This document shows positions 43,190 to 45,790 of a stretch of DNA of 45,790 nt, piece by piece. Source of the stretch: Bacillota bacterium (lineage in GTDB: Bacteria > Bacillota > Clostridia > Saccharofermentanales > DTU023). Each line of letters begins with the position of its first letter. The stretch's first letter is position 1. The position numbers were made by a program, and so were the translations under genes. Location of the stretch: positions 1 to 45,790 of the forward strand of contig JAKPXB010000032.1 of the NCBI GenBank assembly GCA_029570375.1, given 5' to 3'. The notes under the pieces were generated by a model, which saw nothing but the letters and a program-made list of their open reading frames with translations, had not been told where the DNA came from and made no database searches.

Positions 43190-44395
43190 ATGAAAATTCT
43201 TGTCATCAACTCGGGAAGCTCATCGCTGAAATATCAGCTGTTTGACTATGACAATAAAAAAGTCATCGCCAAAGGCCTTTGCGAAAGAATCGGGATCGAT
43301 AACCCGCATTTTAAGCATGAAGACGCGTCCGGTCATGTGATTAATGAAGATCGCAGGCTTGATTCACATGGAGACGCGGTCCGCACCATGATCGATACGC
43401 TGCTTGACCCTGAGTTCCCCGTGATCGGGAAACTCGACGAAATCACAGCTGTCGGGCACCGCATTGTCCACGGAGGGCCTTACTTCTCGAAACCCGTCAT
43501 CATGACAGAGGAGAGCAAGGATTCAGTACGCAAGTGCTTCCCCTGGAGCCCGCTCCACAACCCCGCGAACCTGATCGGTGTCGAAGTGTGCGAGAGCCTC
43601 ATGCCCGGCATTCCGCAGGTCGGCGTGTTTGATACAGCCTTTCACCACTCAATGCCGCCCGAGGCGTATATGTACGGCATTCCGTACGAATATTACGAGA
43701 AATACGGCGTCCGCCGGTACGGATTCCACGGGACATCGCACGCGTATGTCACGCGGCGCGCTTCCGAACTGACGCAATTCGAGTGGAACGCGTCTCACCG
43801 CCTCATCACTTGCCATCTCGGGAACGGAGCGTCCTTCGCGGCGGTCAAAGGAGGCGTCTGCATCGACACGTCCATGGGTCTGACACCTCTGGAAGGAATC
43901 ATGATGGGAACGCGCTGCGGCAGCATCGATCCCGCGATTGTCCCTTTCCTCGCAAAGCTGGACAATCTTTCACTCGACGAAGTCGACGGTCTCCTGAACC
44001 ACAAGAGCGGGATTTATGGTATCTCCGGCATCAGCTCCGATTTCCGGGATGTTCACGCGGCCGCTTCTCAGGGGAATTACCGCGCGAAGCTCGCCGTTCA
44101 GATGTTCTGCTATCAGGCGGTTAAGATTCTAGGGTCCTTTATCGCCGCGCTCGGCGGCATAGACACGATTGTTTTCACCGCCGGCATCGGCGAGAACGAC
44201 AGCGTCGTCCGCCAATCGATCTGCGAAGGCATCAGCTACCGCGGCCTTAAAATCGATGATGACATCAACAACGCGACACATGGGAAAGAAGTGAAACTCT
44301 CGACCGATGATTCTCTCGTCGAAGTTTTTGTCATTCCGACTAACGAAGAACTCTCAATCGCGATGCAGACAGTTGATCTGCTGGCGCTCGCCTGA
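43190..44395 (+). CDS. ackA: Acetate kinase
   Basis: The 401-residue ASKHA-fold kinase makes ATP and acetate from acetyl phosphate. Motifs are [63 protein letters not shown] and [12 protein letters not shown]. The ATG at 43190 has GGAG 6 bases upstream; the frame is open further upstream but is GC-rich leader, not protein. No pta lies next to it. Together with the buk gene at the other end of the window it gives two acyl-phosphate kinases for ATP formation. Confidence 0.97.
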   Translation: MKILVINSGSSSLKYQLFDYDNKKVIAKGLCERIGIDNPHFKHEDASGHVINEDRRLDSHGDAVRTMIDTLLDPEFPVIGKLDEITAVGHRIVHGGPYFSKPVIMTEESKDSVRKCFPWSPLHNPANLIGVEVCESLMPGIPQVGVFDTAFHHSMPPEAYMYGIPYEYYEKYGVRRYGFHGTSHAYVTRRASELTQFEWNASHRLITCHLGNGASFAAVKGGVCIDTSMGLTPLEGIMMGTRCGSIDPAIVPFLAKLDNLSLDEVDGLLNHKSGIYGISGISSDFRDVHAAASQGNYRAKLAVQMFCYQAVKILGSFIAALGGIDTIVFTAGIGENDSVVRQSICEGISYRGLKIDDDINNATHGKEVKLSTDDSLVEVFVIPTNEELSIAMQTVDLLALA

Positions 44396-44436
44396 ACAGA
44401 CGGCGGCATGGTTTTTACATTCAAGGGGGTATCAGA

Positions 44437-45790
44437 TTGAGTAAAACTGAAAAATTTGTGGAATCCATTACGAGGCGCGACGATGATTTCGCGCGCTGGT
44501 ATACGGATATTTGTCTCAGCGCGGAGCTTTGTTCCTATTCATCCGTCCGCGGCTGCATTGTGCTCCGCCCGTACGGGTACGCGATCTGGGAACTGATCAC
44601 CGCGGAACTCGACCGGCGCTTCAAGGAGACAGGCCACCAGAATGTGATGATGCCCCTGTTTATCCCCGAAGGGATGCTGCAAAAAGAGAAAGATCATGTC
44701 GAAGGTTTCGCGCCGGAAGTCGCCTGGGTGACCTACGGGGGCAAGGAGCCTCTCACCGAAAGACTATGCGTGCGTCCGACTTCGGAAGTTCTCTTCTGCG
44801 ACCACTACGCCGATATCATCCAGAGCTGGCGCGATCTGCCGAAACTCTACAACCAGTGGGTTTCCGTCGTGCGGTGGGAGAAAACAACGCGTCCATTTCT
44901 CCGTACGCGCGAGTTCTTCTGGCAGGAAGGCCATACGGCGCACGCGACAGCGGAAGAAGCGGTTGAAGAGACACTAAAGATGCTCGATGTCTACGAAGAA
45001 TTCTACCGCGACGCGCTTGCGATTCCCGTACTCAGGGGAGTGAAGAGCGAATCGGAGAAGTTCGCCGGCGCGGTCAGAACATATACGATCGAATCGATGA
45101 TGCACGACGGGAAAGCTCTGCAGTCGGGGACAACGCACTATCTGGGCGACGGTTTCGCGAAAGCGTTCGGCATTCAGTACACAGATAAAGACAACCAGCT
45201 GCGCTATGTGCACCAGACATCCTGGGGGATCTCTTCGCGGTCGATCGGCGGCCTGATCATGGTTCACGGAGATGACGAGGGGCTCGTGCTGCCTCCGGCT
45301 GTCGCGCCGGTCCAGGTGGTGATTATCCCTGTCGCCCCGCACCGGGAAGGCGTTCTCGAAGAGGCGGGGAAACTGAAATGCGCGCTGAAAGAGGCGGGTA
45401 TCCGCGTATTGCTTGACGACAGTGACCGCATGCCCGGCTGGAAGTTCTCGGAGCATGAGATGAAAGGCGTGCCGATCCGCCTCGAAATCGGCCCCCGCGA
45501 CATCGCGGAAGGCCAGTGCGTCGCCGTTTCCCGCGACAACCGCGAAAAAGTATGTATCCCGCTCGGCCGCGTGGCCGAAGAGATTCCCGTCCTGCTGGAG
45601 GCGCTCCGCCGGAGGATGCTCGAGCGCGCGGAAAAGAGCATGCGCGAGCGCATCTACGATGTCGACAGCTGGGATATGTTCGTGCGGACGATGGAAGAAA
45701 AACCGGGTTTTGTCCGCGCCTGCTGGTGCGGATCGCCTGACTGTGAAGCGAAAGTCAAAGAGGTGACAGCGGCGACTTCGCGCTGCATCG
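44437..45790 (+). CDS. proS: Prolyl-tRNA synthetase, 3' partial
   Basis: The frame runs from a TTG at 44437 (GGGGG about 7 bases upstream) to the window edge without a stop, about 451 codons. It is the archaeal/eukaryotic-like (type 3) Pro[15 protein letters not shown], the RPTSE block, motif 2 [20 protein letters not shown], and motif 3 [14 protein letters not shown]. The anticodon-binding domain follows ([15 protein letters not shown]), then the C-terminal Zn-like CWCGSPDCE segment, so little is missing. It charges tRNA-Pro. No T-box leader fits in the 41-bp gap after ackA. Confidence 0.95.
   Translation, partial: MSKTEKFVESITRRDDDFARWYTDICLSAELCSYSSVRGCIVLRPYGYAIWELITAELDRRFKETGHQNVMMPLFIPEGMLQKEKDHVEGFAPEVAWVTYGGKEPLTERLCVRPTSEVLFCDHYADIIQSWRDLPKLYNQWVSVVRWEKTTRPFLRTREFFWQEGHTAHATAEEAVEETLKMLDVYEEFYRDALAIPVLRGVKSESEKFAGAVRTYTIESMMHDGKALQSGTTHYLGDGFAKAFGIQYTDKDNQLRYVHQTSWGISSRSIGGLIMVHGDDEGLVLPPAVAPVQVVIIPVAPHREGVLEEAGKLKCALKEAGIRVLLDDSDRMPGWKFSEHEMKGVPIRLEIGPRDIAEGQCVAVSRDNREKVCIPLGRVAEEIPVLLEALRRRMLERAEKSMRERIYDVDSWDMFVRTMEEKPGFVRACWCGSPDCEAKVKEVTAATSRCI

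Noticed and set aside
44511-44966. Apparent 151-codon gene near the window end
   Set aside because: It is an out-of-frame shadow of proS, whose true frame has no stop before the window edge.

Overview
The window looks like a chromosomal segment of an anaerobic, fermentative member of the Clostridia (Firmicutes), GC-rich and densely coded. The evidence is gene order and content: the rpsB-tsf-pyrH-frr-uppS-cdsA-dxr-rseP-ispG run, the priA-def-fmt-rsmB-prpC-prkC-rpe-thiN run, the clostridial ispH-rpsA (S1) fusion, a ptb-buk butyrate pair and an acetate kinase. Most genes are housekeeping. I see no phage, transposase, CRISPR array, rRNA or tRNA, so this is core chromosome rather than an island. 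The genus cannot be read from the sequence.

Layout. 1-5.5 kb: a Na+/phosphate cotransporter cut by the window edge, a nitroreductase, phosphate butyryltransferase plus butyrate kinase, and a stand-alone E2-acyltransferase-like protein without the catalytic His. 5.5-11 kb: cell-surface genes, namely two tandem membrane-anchored L,D-transpeptidases with Thr-rich linkers and tails, then a NusG-domain-II protein, a Gx-type membrane protein and FAD:protein FMN transferase (ApbE). 11-17.3 kb: a tightly overlapping operon of site-2 protease, scpA, an scpB-cmk fusion, plsC and an ispH-rpsA fusion, closed by a strong terminator shared with a convergent pepV-like dipeptidase that carries an extra N-terminal module with a Cys/His cluster. 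19.5-28.3 kb: translation, envelope-lipid and isoprenoid genes (rpsB to ispG). 28.3-38.9 kb: priA, a def-fmt fusion, a YugP-type metallopeptidase, rsmB, the PrpC phosphatase, the PASTA kinase PrkC, rpe and thiN. 38.9-45.8 kb: tyrS and tmcAL on the minus strand, an unknown membrane-anchored protein, ackA, and a proS gene that runs off the end.

How the genes work together. Dxr, IspG and IspH are three MEP-pathway enzymes; UppS uses the resulting isoprenyl units for the cell-wall lipid carrier. PlsC and CdsA make phospholipid precursors. The L,D-transpeptidases and the PrpC/PrkC pair point to an actively remodelled and sensed peptidoglycan wall. Ptb/Buk and AckA give ATP from butyryl-CoA and acetyl phosphate.

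The most unusual feature is the number of fused polypeptides: peptide deformylase with methionyl-tRNA formyltransferase (opposite ends of the formyl-Met cycle), ScpB with CMP kinase, an unknown Cys/His module with PepV, and the better-known IspH-S1. Also notable are substitutions at catalytic motifs (E2-like protein, first L,D-transpeptidase, PriA DEEQ, PlsC QGTR) and the absence of rlmN and rsgA from a locus where Firmicutes often carry them. All calls rest on reading translations and motifs by eye; no database search was run.
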